The notes under the pieces are model-generated. The model searched no databases, was not told the DNA's origin, and saw only the letters and a program-made list of their open reading frames with translations. Below are positions 43,898 through 51,568 of a stretch of DNA of 64,000 nucleotides, one piece after another. The stretch is from Methylobacter sp. (GTDB lineage Bacteria > Pseudomonadota > Gammaproteobacteria > Methylococcales > Methylomonadaceae): positions 1 through 64,000 of the forward strand of contig JAUXXQ010000148.1 in NCBI GenBank assembly GCA_030684815.1. The letters are read 5' to 3'. Made by a program: the position numbers and the translations under genes. Every line of letters begins with the position of its first letter. Within the stretch, counting starts at the first letter, position 1.

Positions 43898-44146
43898 TTA
43901 AAAATCAATATCTTCGTCGTAAAAATCGCCTAGCTGCTCTTGTAAGCGTTTTTTCTCCCAGTAGAGTTCAATTTTTCTGCGTGCCGCCATCTTTTTTGCG
44001 GCACTCTCGCTTTCGCTGGGAAGGGCTATATAGTCACTGCCCAAACCCAAGTCGAGGCCGTCAATATCAAGATCGACATCATCTTTTAGTTTACCGGCAG
44101 CATTTTCAGGCACAGGTTTATCTGATACGGATTTAGCTTCTTTCAT
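43898..44146 (-). CDS. PA3496-family putative envelope integrity protein
   Basis: 82 residues, highly charged. A flexible acidic N-terminal half (KLKDDVDLDIDGLDLGLGSD) is followed by the family's conserved basic-to-acidic tail KMAARRKIELYWEKKRLQEQ and LGDFYDEDIDF. Members are small cytoplasmic or membrane-associated gammaproteobacterial proteins with a weakly defined envelope role. It is a single-gene unit between repeat-rich gaps. Confidence 0.75.
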   Translation of the reverse strand: MKEAKSVSDKPVPENAAGKLKDDVDLDIDGLDLGLGSDYIALPSESESAAKKMAARRKIELYWEKKRLQEQLGDFYDEDIDF

Positions 44147-44649
44147 AAATGGTAATTAATCCAACCTTAAAAAAACTCACTTTTTAATGGCTTATAGCCA
44201 GCTTGTAAAGCGAAATTTTAATTAACGTACGACAACTTACTTATCATTCATGTAACTTCCCATTACCTACAGGCAACATCAAGCCTCCCAATCCGGTTAA
44301 GCACTGAATGGTCATTGAAAATATTTTATTCGCCACGAAGAATGAAACGCCGTGCCCTTCGTGGTGATAATTTTTTTTACCTGTCATTAATGGGAGCCAT
44401 TCCTGCTTCAAATTTCATATACAAACATATTCATTTGATAATTCGCTTTCCGTTGATAGGTATTGCAACCTGCAACTGGAATCCTGGTATATATTTGACT
44501 ATGTTTAGATATGATTTTAGCCATTTAATAACACCACATTAATATTTTTTAGCCCACAACTTTCCTTAGCGCTTACAATGCCCCAATATCACCCAACAGC
44601 ACAGCATAACTTAAGCTTTAATGGCGCGCTTGCCTTCCCCGTGAACGAT
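44147..44649. other. 503-bp gap with repeat fragments
   Basis: No supported gene is present. It contains TAACTTCCCATTACCTACAGGCA near 44250 (the inverse of 43770), a CGCCACGAAGAATGAAACGC ... CCTTCGTGGTG hairpin at about 44331-44367, and AT-rich sequence. A 75-codon open frame at 44315 reads through these repeats and was not accepted. Confidence 0.5.
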
Positions 44650-44823
44650 GGCTGGCACGGACAGTTTTGTCCCCTACAAAAATCTGCATTCCCCACAGAC
44701 CAGTGTTGCCATGCAGGCGCTAGGAACACCAAAGTAGGCACTTTAGAAAGGTAACGGTACGGCATACCGTTGTCAAAACACCCCCTGCTGAAGGGGGGAT
44801 GATTCAAACCAGTAAGGAAATTG
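44650..44823 (+). ncRNA. Structured element A: HEARO/omega-RNA-like, ending at an ATGA start codon
   Basis: The 3' part matches element B (46209-46414) in order and sequence: GAAAGGTAACGGTA-CGGCA-TACCGTTGTCAA (hairpin arms 44753-44759 and 44765-44771), a second hairpin CCCCCT ... AGGGGG (44781-44797), and a tail CAAACCAGTAAGGAAATTG directly before ATGA. The 5' part has a GGAC-AGTTTT-GTCC hairpin and differs from B. HEARO RNAs (omega RNAs of IscB elements) are known to lie just before ATGA or GTGA; no IscB ORF is present. The AAGGA in the tail serves as ribosome site for the lipoprotein. A cis-regulatory leader is the main alternative. Confidence 0.5.
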
Positions 44824-45420
44824 ATGAAAACAAGCACTCACATTTTGTTCAGCATGGCATTGCTGACACTGGCCGCCTGTTCAATTCAGGAAGTTAAGCA
44901 AGACACAAAAACCGCGCCAGCGACCGACACCTTGGCCGCAATAACCGGCGGGGACATGCAGGGCTCAGGCCAAAACCCGCCATTGACCCAAATCAAAGGC
45001 GGAAAAATACTCAACCTAGTCAGGATTATGGATGGCGGAGCCTGTAAAAATGATTTTCAAGGCACAAAAGGTGTATTTCTTGTCTACGCCGACCCCGATG
45101 ATATAGAACGCATTAAACGCGAACAAGGCACGCAAGTTTTTGCTGAATTTGAAAGTGAAATTCAACACCTCTCAACAGATGCGTTGCAAGACGCCATCAA
45201 TGCAACCAACTTGGCTGAAGATCCGTTTTCCTTGGGTGCCGATGAGGCACAAGAAAAACTGGGCAAGCAATTGTCCAACAATTTCCGCAACAGCATCGCC
45301 CAACGCATTAAGGACTTTCAACAAAAAACCGGTTTGACCATTGATGTCACACCCTTTGCACCTTCTTTGTTTTTTTACCAACAAGGCTGCGACGCAACGC
45401 AGCTGGAACCGGAAAACTGA
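44824..45420 (+). CDS. Putative lipoprotein of unknown function
   Basis: 198 residues from the ATG at 44824. Signal peptide II: STHILFSMALLTLAAC, with lipobox LTLAAC. The mature domain starts with a Lys/Asp-rich linker. It contains IKGGKILNLVRIMDGGACKN, GVFLVYADPDDIERIKREQG and a helical C-terminal half (LGKQLSNNFRNSIAQRIKDF). The family was not recognised. Its ribosome site is provided by the end of structured element A. Confidence 0.8.
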   Translation: MKTSTHILFSMALLTLAACSIQEVKQDTKTAPATDTLAAITGGDMQGSGQNPPLTQIKGGKILNLVRIMDGGACKNDFQGTKGVFLVYADPDDIERIKREQGTQVFAEFESEIQHLSTDALQDAINATNLAEDPFSLGADEAQEKLGKQLSNNFRNSIAQRIKDFQQKTGLTIDVTPFAPSLFFYQQGCDATQLEPEN

Positions 45421-45541
45421 GCATCCTACCCTTTGGGCTATTCATTTAACGCGGAACAGACGGCCTACACCCTTTTTAAACCCGGTCTAACACCGCCTTA
45501 AAGGCTAGCCTACCTTGAACAACAAACCAATGAGGTGATTT

Positions 45542-45937
45542 ATGAGCTGGAGACAACGCACACACGAAGAAACTTATTCCGACGCAGAAGTCGAGCTGCG
45601 GCTCAAGGAAGAATTGCCGCACTGGTATCTGGAAAATGGCTGGATTCGGCGCAAATATAAAACCAGCGGCTGGAAAGCGACGCTGATGGTAGTCAATACG
45701 GTCGGGCATTTGGCGGAGGCGGCATTTCATCACCCAGACCTGACCGTTTCTTATGCCTTTGTCATCGTTAAACTGATGAACCATGCGGCCAAAGGCATTA
45801 CCAACAAAGATTTTGAGCTGGCCCGTAAAATCGAGGACGTGATTACATGGCAGCCGGGTAAAGAAGGCGGCGCATTGGAAGGCACGCCGGACGACCCACG
45901 GTTTAAATACATCAAATATGATGACGCTAAAGGCTAA
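45542..45937 (+). CDS. phhB: 4a-hydroxytetrahydrobiopterin dehydratase (PCD/DCoH family)
   Basis: 131 residues, with AATGAGGTGATTT before the ATG. The catalytic block AEAAFHHPDLTVSYAFVIVK matches the family's (E)xxxHHPxxxxxY pattern, and the conserved C-terminal NKDFELARKIEDVI follows. The enzyme recycles oxidised pterin cofactor of aromatic amino acid hydroxylases. No hydroxylase gene is next to it, so in this organism it may serve another pterin; many bacteria carry such orphans. The length is slightly above the family average because of N- and C-terminal tails. Confidence 0.88.
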   Translation: MSWRQRTHEETYSDAEVELRLKEELPHWYLENGWIRRKYKTSGWKATLMVVNTVGHLAEAAFHHPDLTVSYAFVIVKLMNHAAKGITNKDFELARKIEDVITWQPGKEGGALEGTPDDPRFKYIKYDDAKG

Positions 45938-46208
45938 AAAATTTCAGTAACTGTTAAAATGGAACACGGAGAACACAGACCAGACGGATTTGCACTGATT
46001 TTTTTAAAATAAGCCCTGCCTGAGCCATAAACACGACAATTTCGTGTTTTTCGTGTTTTTTAACAGCCACTGGGCGTAACTTCTCATTACCTGCGGGCAG
46101 CATCAAGGCGCTTAAACCAAAATGAGAAGTTACACGCTGGGCAGTTACACGTTTTAATAACAGGGATGCTGCGCGCACCCTTATATCTTGATTCTGACTG
46201 ACTGACAG
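45938..46208. other. Gap with tandem intergenic repeat fragments
   Basis: It contains an AACACGGAGAACACAGACCAGACGG segment (about 45962) like those at 54064 and 58486, a CACGACAATTTCGTGTTTTTCGTG stretch, and TAACTTCTCATTACCTGCGGGCA ... AAATGAGAAGTTAC (about 46077-46134), a palindromic repeat also seen near 43770 and 44250. No gene is visible. Confidence 0.55.
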
Positions 46209-46414
46209 GGATTGAATGACCGATGTTTCAATCCACACTCGACCTCATCTGCCAAATGACTTGCCTTACGACAACCCATCGACAGATGGAGGCCGGTGGA
46301 TTGCCTCGCCGTAAACGACGAGGTTACCTGAAAGGATAACGATGCTAAAGCATCGTTGTCAACGTTTAACAAATCTCCCTGAAGGGAGAGGTCTCAAACC
46401 AACAAGGAAATTTG
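46209..46414 (+). ncRNA. Structured element B: HEARO/omega-RNA-like, ending at an ATGA start codon
   Basis: About 206 bp with five nested or serial helices. CAATCCAC (46229-46236) pairs with GTGGATTG (46296-46303), enclosing CCTCATCTG (46243-46251) with CAGATGGAGG (46283-46292). Then come CCTCG/CGAGG (46304-46308, 46319-46323), AACGATGC/GCATCGTT (46338-46345, 46350-46357) and CTCCCT/AGGGAG (46375-46388). The tail CAAACCAACAAGGAAATTTG is followed at once by ATGA, the cobD start. A competing pair GGATTGAA/TTCAATCC (46209-46216, 46227-46234) exists at the 5' end. The architecture and ATGA junction fit HEARO-type RNAs of IscB mobile elements, but no IscB gene is present. A novel leader RNA is the alternative; no B12 box was found. 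Confidence 0.55.
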
Positions 46415-47704
46415 ATGAACCACGGCGGTAATATTTACCAGTTCGCGCAGCGCCTTGGCTGTCTGCCGGAACAGGTGCTGGACTTTTCAGCCAACATCAA
46501 TCCGTTGCAGGCTGTTGATTTAAGTTGTTTGCAGCAGGTTCAGCTAACGCCTTATGCTGACCCCGATTACGGCTTGTTAAAACAGGCCATCAAGCAACGT
46601 TATCCGTACCCGTCCGGCATCGACATTGAGCTTTTTAACGGTGCAAGCGCGGCTATTTTCGCGCTGTTGCGCAATTTGCAGCCGAAAGATTTGGTGTGTT
46701 ATGCGCCGCTGTATGGCGAATATGCGCACATTGCCGGGGAAATGGGCTGTAAAGTGCAATACATCAACCGCTTCAACCAGCTGATGGCGGACATTCCAGA
46801 ACGCAGCACCGTTATTTTTGTCAATCCGTCGACGCCGGACGGTCAGCTTTATGATCTGAACGAGCTGTTGGCAAAATGGCAGGCGGCAAATTGCACGATT
46901 ATTATTGATGAGTCATTTTTGGATTTTTCGACCGCCAGGGATGGTGGCCGCGACTGCTCCCGGCAGTCGTCGGCATTTCCTCCATCCATGGAGGTCAGAA
47001 GTGCCGCAATGGGTAGGGAACCCATGCGGCCGACTGCCAAGGATGACGGCCGCGACTGCTCCCGGCAGTCGTCGGCATTTCCTCCATCCATGGAGGTCAG
47101 AAGTGCCGCAATGGGTACGAAACCCATGCGGTGTGCCGATTCTGTGGCCGAACAGATAGCCGGTTACGACAAGCTGTATCTAATCAAATCATTAAGCAAG
47201 TTTTACGGTTGCGCCGGTATCCGCATCGGTTTTATTCTGGCGGCAACAGCGGCGATCAAGGAACTACGGCGTTTTGAACCGGCCTGGAAACTGTCCAGCT
47301 TGGACATGGCTTATATGCAACAAGCGCTAGCCAATACCGATTTCATAGCACAAACCCGCCAGCAGACCACCCATTTACGCGGCTTGCTGCATCAAGTCCT
47401 GTACGATTCAGGCTTGTTCGACAAAATTTATCCGGGACAAGCTAATTTTCTGCTGGCGCGCTTGGCAAATCAGGGGGATGGTTATCAGTTACAGGCGCAC
47501 TTGGAAACGGCACGAATTTTAATCCGCGTCTGCGATAATTTTGCAAGCTTGGATAAAAGCCACGTCCGTTTTGCGGTCAAGGATGAGCAGGCGATAACGC
47601 GGCTTGCCGGCAGCCTTCAAATAATTGTGGGAGCGGCCACCCGGCCGCGAACAGTACGCGATTGTTCGCGGCCGAGTGGCCGCTCCCACAACTTGTGCGT
47701 ATAA
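46415..47704 (+). CDS. cobD: Threonine-phosphate decarboxylase CobD with in-frame repeat insertions
   Basis: 429 residues from the ATG at 46415, well above the roughly 360 usual. PLP fold type I: HGGNIYQFAQRLG, DFSANINPLQ, FNGASAAIFALLR, IFVNPSTPDGQLYDL, IIIDESFLDF, and SLSKFYGCAGIRIGF with the PLP-binding Lys. Residues about 174-241 are a foreign 2 x 34-residue repeat (DCSRQSSAFPPSMEVRSAAM in each), inserted between the DF and the DKLYLIKSLSK strand. The last 26 or so residues are encoded by a GC-rich palindromic repeat that also supplies the C-terminus. It makes aminopropanol phosphate from threonine phosphate. All catalytic blocks remain, so it may be functional. It heads the cobD-cobQ-cbiB-cobU unit. 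Confidence 0.9.
   Translation: MNHGGNIYQFAQRLGCLPEQVLDFSANINPLQAVDLSCLQQVQLTPYADPDYGLLKQAIKQRYPYPSGIDIELFNGASAAIFALLRNLQPKDLVCYAPLYGEYAHIAGEMGCKVQYINRFNQLMADIPERSTVIFVNPSTPDGQLYDLNELLAKWQAANCTIIIDESFLDFSTARDGGRDCSRQSSAFPPSMEVRSAAMGREPMRPTAKDDGRDCSRQSSAFPPSMEVRSAAMGTKPMRCADSVAEQIAGYDKLYLIKSLSKFYGCAGIRIGFILAATAAIKELRRFEPAWKLSSLDMAYMQQALANTDFIAQTRQQTTHLRGLLHQVLYDSGLFDKIYPGQANFLLARLANQGDGYQLQAHLETARILIRVCDNFASLDKSHVRFAVKDEQAITRLAGSLQIIVGAATRPRTVRDCSRPSGRSHNLCV
46934..47137. repeat. 2 x 102-bp direct repeat inserted in frame in cobD
   Basis: Units 46934-47035 and 47036-47137 are almost identical. Each contains GGCCGCGACTGCTCCCGGCA, TCCATCCATGGAGGTCAGAA and GTGCCGCAATGGGTA. The length is a multiple of three and the insert is open in at least three frames, so it does not interrupt cobD. 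The organisation resembles Rickettsia palindromic elements, which also insert in frame within genes. Confidence 0.9.
47626..47690. repeat. 65-bp near-perfect palindrome forming the cobD 3' end
   Basis: TGTGGGAGCGGCCAC-CCGGCCGCGAACA pairs with TGTTCGCGGCCGA-GTGGCCGCTCCCACA around a short loop. It encodes the terminal VGAATRPRTVRDCSRPSGRS of CobD, and it is the GGGAGCGGC family of 19049. It would form a strong hairpin between cobD and cobQ, and might modulate cobQ expression. Confidence 0.9.
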
Positions 47705-47735
47705 CGATGAGCATGCTACGCAGGAACGAGAAAAA

Positions 47736-49136
47736 ATGAACCCCTTAGCCATCTTCGGCACCAGTTCGGATGCCGGAAAAACCACTTTGGTCATGGCTTT
47801 GTGCCGCATTTTTGCCGATCAAGGCTTAAAAGTCGCGCCGTTCAAAGCGCAAAACGTGTCCAATAATTCGGCAGTCACGAAAGAAGGCCGGGAGATTTCC
47901 CGTGCGCAATGTTTTCAGGCCGAAGCCGCACGCGTCGAGCCGAGTTACCTATTCAATCCGGTGCTGCTTAAATCGCACGGCAACGGCTCGGTGCAGGTGA
48001 TTGTCAACGGCTTGGTTTATCAAAACCAATCGATTGCGGCTTATTACGCGGAAATCGCGGGCTTAAAACAACAGGTCAGTGCTGCGTTTTTGCAGCTGCA
48101 ACAAGATTATGACGTGGTCATTGCCGAAGGCGCAGGTTCGCCGGTCGAACTGAATTTACTGAATAAAGATTTGTCCAACACCTTTGTCGCTAATGCTTTC
48201 AATACCCAAAATATTCTGGTTGCCGACATTGAGCGCGGCGGTGTGTTCGCGTCGATTTACGGCACGCTGGAGCTGATGGATCCGGTCATGCGCCGTAATT
48301 TAATCGGCGTGGTGATTAACAAATTTCGCGGCGACCGGCGTTTTTTCGACGACGGCGAAAAGATTATTGCCGAGCGTTTCGGCATCCCAGTTTTGGGCGT
48401 GTTGCCGTTTCAGCCGCTGAATATCGACATGGAAGATTCCCAGTCGTTGCGCAATTATCAGCAACGGCTGGGCGAGGTCAAAATCCGCGTTGCGGTGCTG
48501 GCCTATCCGGGCTTGAGCAATTACAACGACCTCGACGTGTTGATGGCTGATCCCGAGCTTGTTGTCGAACTGATTCACGCTTACCGCCCGCTCGACGGCT
48601 TTGATATGCTGTTGTTGCCGGGCAGTAAAACCGTAATCCGCGATTTGCAATGGCTGAAAAAACAAGGCTTGTTTGAAGCGGTTTTACAGTTTAACAAGCC
48701 GGTGTTCGGCATTTGCGGCGGCTATCAAATGCTGTGCCGGAGTTTGCACGATCCCGATACGTTAGAATATGATAGCGCGATTACCGAAACCGGCTTAGGC
48801 TTTATCGACGATACCGTCGTTTATCAAAATCCCAAAATTCTTACACGTGGCCACTATCCGCTGTTTTCTTATGCCGAAATTAGCGGCTATGAAATCCACT
48901 GCGGCCGCATGAATAAATACCCGTTGTATTATCAGCGCGGTCCGTTCGCAGGTACTCATATCCATGGCGTGTTTGATGACGATACTTTCCGCACCGATTA
49001 TTTTAAAGCCATTAATCCACAGTATCAGGGCTATCGCTACGCCGCTTATCGTGAAGCTGAAATACAGGGCTTTGCCGATATGGTTGCAGAAAATCTCGAC
49101 ATAGCCGCCATTTTGCGGGCGTTACAGGAAAACTGA
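47736..49136 (+). CDS. cobQ: Cobyric acid synthase CobQ/CbiP
   Basis: 466 residues from the ATG at 47736 (MNPLAIFGTSSDAGKTTLV), with GGAACGAGAAAAA upstream. The N-terminal dethiobiotin-synthetase-like P-loop domain has SSDAGKTTLVMALC and PFKAQNVSNNSAVT; the middle has IAEGAGSPVELNL; the C-terminal type I glutamine amidotransferase has GICGGYQMLCR with the catalytic Cys and GTHIHGVFDDD. It amidates four carboxyl groups of adenosylcobyrinic diamide. Its stop overlaps the cbiB start (TGATG). Confidence 0.96.
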   Translation: MNPLAIFGTSSDAGKTTLVMALCRIFADQGLKVAPFKAQNVSNNSAVTKEGREISRAQCFQAEAARVEPSYLFNPVLLKSHGNGSVQVIVNGLVYQNQSIAAYYAEIAGLKQQVSAAFLQLQQDYDVVIAEGAGSPVELNLLNKDLSNTFVANAFNTQNILVADIERGGVFASIYGTLELMDPVMRRNLIGVVINKFRGDRRFFDDGEKIIAERFGIPVLGVLPFQPLNIDMEDSQSLRNYQQRLGEVKIRVAVLAYPGLSNYNDLDVLMADPELVVELIHAYRPLDGFDMLLLPGSKTVIRDLQWLKKQGLFEAVLQFNKPVFGICGGYQMLCRSLHDPDTLEYDSAITETGLGFIDDTVVYQNPKILTRGHYPLFSYAEISGYEIHCGRMNKYPLYYQRGPFAGTHIHGVFDDDTFRTDYFKAINPQYQGYRYAAYREAEIQGFADMVAENLDIAAILRALQEN

Positions 49137-50032
49137 TGTTTTTTGAATTAGCGGCTTTAGCCTATCTGGCCGATCTGTTTTTTGGTGAATTCCCGTGCAA
49201 ACATCCTGTCGCATGGATGGGCGATTTTATTGCTGCATTTGAACGGCGTTTTTACCGCGACCGGATTTTGCCCGGTGCATTGTTAGTGCTGTGCTTGCTG
49301 GCCTTGGTTTTATTAATTAGCATCACGCTGGTTTATTTAAGCAGCTACTTGCCGCACTGGCTGGCGCTGCCGGTTTTGGCGTTATTCGCGTCCACCGGTT
49401 TGGCGATGAATATGCTGCACGAAAGCGTTGCCGGATTGCTAAGCGCCGGGCAGCCGAAACAGGCTTTAAGTTATCTGGTCAGCCGCGACACTGAAAATAT
49501 GACTGAGACCGAAATTTATACAGCTGGCCTTGAAACCTGGGCGGAAAATATCAGCGACGGCGTCATCGCGCCGCTGTTTTATTTGCTGCTGTTCGGGCTA
49601 CCGGGCATCGCGGTGTATAAAGCCATCAACACGCTGGATTCGATGATTGCCTATAAAACCGAGCGTTATTTTCAGTTCGGCAAAACGGCGGCTATCGTCG
49701 ACGATATAGCCAATTTTATTCCTGCCCGATTGACCGCGTTGCTGATTGTTGCTTTAGCGAAAGACAAGCGACGCGCCTGGTACTGTTTATGGCAAGACGG
49801 CAATAAGCTGGATAGCCCCAATGCCGGTTACCCGATTGCAGCCATGGCCGGCGCCTTGGGCGTGGCCTTGGGCGGCGATGCGCGTTATCACGGACACATC
49901 AAACATAAACCCACGCTGGGCTTGGCCATCAAGCCAGTCGTTCCAGCAACCTTAAGCGAAGCCTTGCAAATGAAAACTGGCATTAATATTATTGTTTTAA
50001 GCCTGTTAACGGCGGGAATTTTACTGTCATGA
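49136..50032 (+). CDS. cbiB: Adenosylcobinamide-phosphate synthase CbiB
   Basis: 298 residues, polytopic inner-membrane protein. Family marks: AYLADLFFGEFPCKHPVAWMG at the start, LVSRDTENMTETEIYTAGLE, ENISDGVIAPLFYLLLFGLP, YKAINTLDSMIAYKTERY and DSPNAGYPIAAMAGALGVAL. It attaches aminopropanol phosphate, the product of CobD, to adenosylcobyric acid. It overlaps cobQ and cobU by one and four bases, so the three are co-translated. Confidence 0.96.
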   Translation: MFFELAALAYLADLFFGEFPCKHPVAWMGDFIAAFERRFYRDRILPGALLVLCLLALVLLISITLVYLSSYLPHWLALPVLALFASTGLAMNMLHESVAGLLSAGQPKQALSYLVSRDTENMTETEIYTAGLETWAENISDGVIAPLFYLLLFGLPGIAVYKAINTLDSMIAYKTERYFQFGKTAAIVDDIANFIPARLTALLIVALAKDKRRAWYCLWQDGNKLDSPNAGYPIAAMAGALGVALGGDARYHGHIKHKPTLGLAIKPVVPATLSEALQMKTGINIIVLSLLTAGILLS

Positions 50033-50526
50033 AAACACTGTTCACCGGCGGCATCAAAAGCGGTAAATCGCGTTTGGCCGAAGTTTATATTTTAGAACAA
50101 GCGGGAAATATCAAACCTTACTATCTGGCGACCACCGAATTTTTTGATGACGAAATGCAGGCGCGTATCGCCATTCATCAACAACGCCGCCAAGATTTAT
50201 TTGTTACCCTCGAAGAACCCGTTAAACTATTCGACGCCGTGCAACAATGCCAAGCGCCAATATTAATCGAATGTGTGTCGATGTGGCTAAACAACCTGCT
50301 CTATCACAAAATTTCCGAAGCCGACATCTTGCAGGAACTGGAGGCGGTGCTACAGTTAAAGGGCGACATGGTTTTGGTACACAATGAAGTCGGGCTAAGC
50401 GTCATCGCCGACAACCCATTGGCCAGACAATTTGTCGATCTGTCCGGCAAAGCTGCGCAATTAATGGGGCGCTACTGTGACCATGTTTATTTTTGCAGCG
50501 CCGGCTTGAAGCTGAAAATGAAATAG
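50029..50526 (+). CDS. cobU: Adenosylcobinamide kinase / guanylyltransferase CobU
   Basis: 165 residues. P-loop FTGGIKSGKSRLAEVY at the N-terminus; RIAIHQQRRQD holds the His that takes GMP in the guanylyltransferase step; ILIECVSMWLNNLLYH and LVHNEVGLSVIADNPLARQF are the other conserved blocks. It activates cobinamide to adenosylcobinamide-GDP, the CobS substrate encoded in cluster 1. It is the last gene of the cobD-cobQ-cbiB-cobU unit. Confidence 0.95.
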   Translation: MKTLFTGGIKSGKSRLAEVYILEQAGNIKPYYLATTEFFDDEMQARIAIHQQRRQDLFVTLEEPVKLFDAVQQCQAPILIECVSMWLNNLLYHKISEADILQELEAVLQLKGDMVLVHNEVGLSVIADNPLARQFVDLSGKAAQLMGRYCDHVYFCSAGLKLKMK

Positions 50527-50569
50527 ACGCTGATGATGCAAGACACCTTTATTTAAAGAAGAGATCCTC

Positions 50570-51568
50570 GTGAAACATACACTTTATAAACGCATAGTTA
50601 AACTGGCGATAGCGCTCATATTGAGCGGCTGCGCCAGTAATACACCGGTGCAAAATGATGCCCCGCATCACGTTACCGTTATAAGACCTCCCGTTCATAA
50701 AATCCCGGAACAACAGCCGAGCCAAGGCTTAACCGGCATTTACGCTAACTCGCTGCCGGCAAAGCACTTTATCCAACACATGGTGCGTGAACACGGTTTT
50801 TCGGAAGATTATTTAAACGGCCTGTTTTCAAGAGCTAACCGCCTCGACTACGTCATTCGCCTAGAAACGCCGGAACCCTATCACGGCCCCAAACCGGCGC
50901 ACCCAAAGGTCGGCGGCTGGACGCGCTACCGCAAGCAATTTATCACCGATGCGCATATTAATAATGGCGTCGCCTTTTGGGGCAATAATGCCGAGGCGAT
51001 ACAAAAAGCCAGCGCCACTTACGGCGTAGACCCCGAATATATTGTGGCGATTATCGGCGTGGAAACTTTTTATGGCCGCAATGTCGGCAAAACCCGCACT
51101 TTTGAAGCCCTTACCACGTTGGCATTCGACACCCAACGCCGCGCCAAATTTTTCACCTCGGAGTTGGAGAATTTCTTGTTGATGACCCGCGAAGAAAACT
51201 ACGAAGTGTTTAAGCCGGTCGGTTCGTGGGCCGGTGCGATGGGGTTGGGCCAATTTATGCCCAGCAGCTTCCGCAAACTGGCGGTTGATTTCAATAACGA
51301 TGGGCGGCGCGATTTGTGGGATCAGGATGACGCCATCGGCAGCGTCGCGCATTACTTTTCGCGTAGCGGCTGGCAAAGCAACAGGCCGGTCGCGGAACCG
51401 GCTAAAAGTTACAGCGATGACGCCGTCATTACCCTGAGTGCCGATACCGGCAATGAACACTGGCGTGTCCATCCTAATTTTAAGGTTATCAAGAAATACA
51501 ATAACAGCGATAAGTATGCGATGGCCGTGCATCAATTGGCGCAGGCGATTAAGCAGCGGCGCTTGTAG
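50570..51568 (+). CDS. mltB: Membrane-bound lytic murein transglycosylase B
   Basis: 332 residues from GTG 50570, with AAAGAAGAGATCCTC upstream. A lipoprotein signal ends in LILSGCAS. The catalytic domain has IVAIIGVETFYGRNVGKTRT with the catalytic Glu, then WAGAMGLGQFMPSSFRKLAV, DFNNDGRRDLWDQDDAIGSV with an EF-hand-like calcium loop, and HYFSRSGW. It cleaves peptidoglycan glycan strands with 1,6-anhydro ends, at the outer-membrane inner face. It stands after the cobalamin unit and is probably separately transcribed. Confidence 0.95.
   Translation: MKHTLYKRIVKLAIALILSGCASNTPVQNDAPHHVTVIRPPVHKIPEQQPSQGLTGIYANSLPAKHFIQHMVREHGFSEDYLNGLFSRANRLDYVIRLETPEPYHGPKPAHPKVGGWTRYRKQFITDAHINNGVAFWGNNAEAIQKASATYGVDPEYIVAIIGVETFYGRNVGKTRTFEALTTLAFDTQRRAKFFTSELENFLLMTREENYEVFKPVGSWAGAMGLGQFMPSSFRKLAVDFNNDGRRDLWDQDDAIGSVAHYFSRSGWQSNRPVAEPAKSYSDDAVITLSADTGNEHWRVHPNFKVIKKYNNSDKYAMAVHQLAQAIKQRRL

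Noticed and set aside
44315-44542. 75-codon ORF upstream of element A
   Set aside because: It begins inside a CACGAAG-type repeat and continues through AT-rich DNA. No ribosome site or family match.
46140-46414. Cobalamin riboswitch upstream of cobD
   Set aside because: Expected from the gene's function, but no B12 box or GAAxAGGGAA-type core could be found; the helices present do not match that fold.
46849-47159. Open frames on both strands over the cobD insert
   Set aside because: They are alternative-frame readings of the 102-bp repeat, which has few stops in several frames. The cobD frame is the one with family similarity on both sides.
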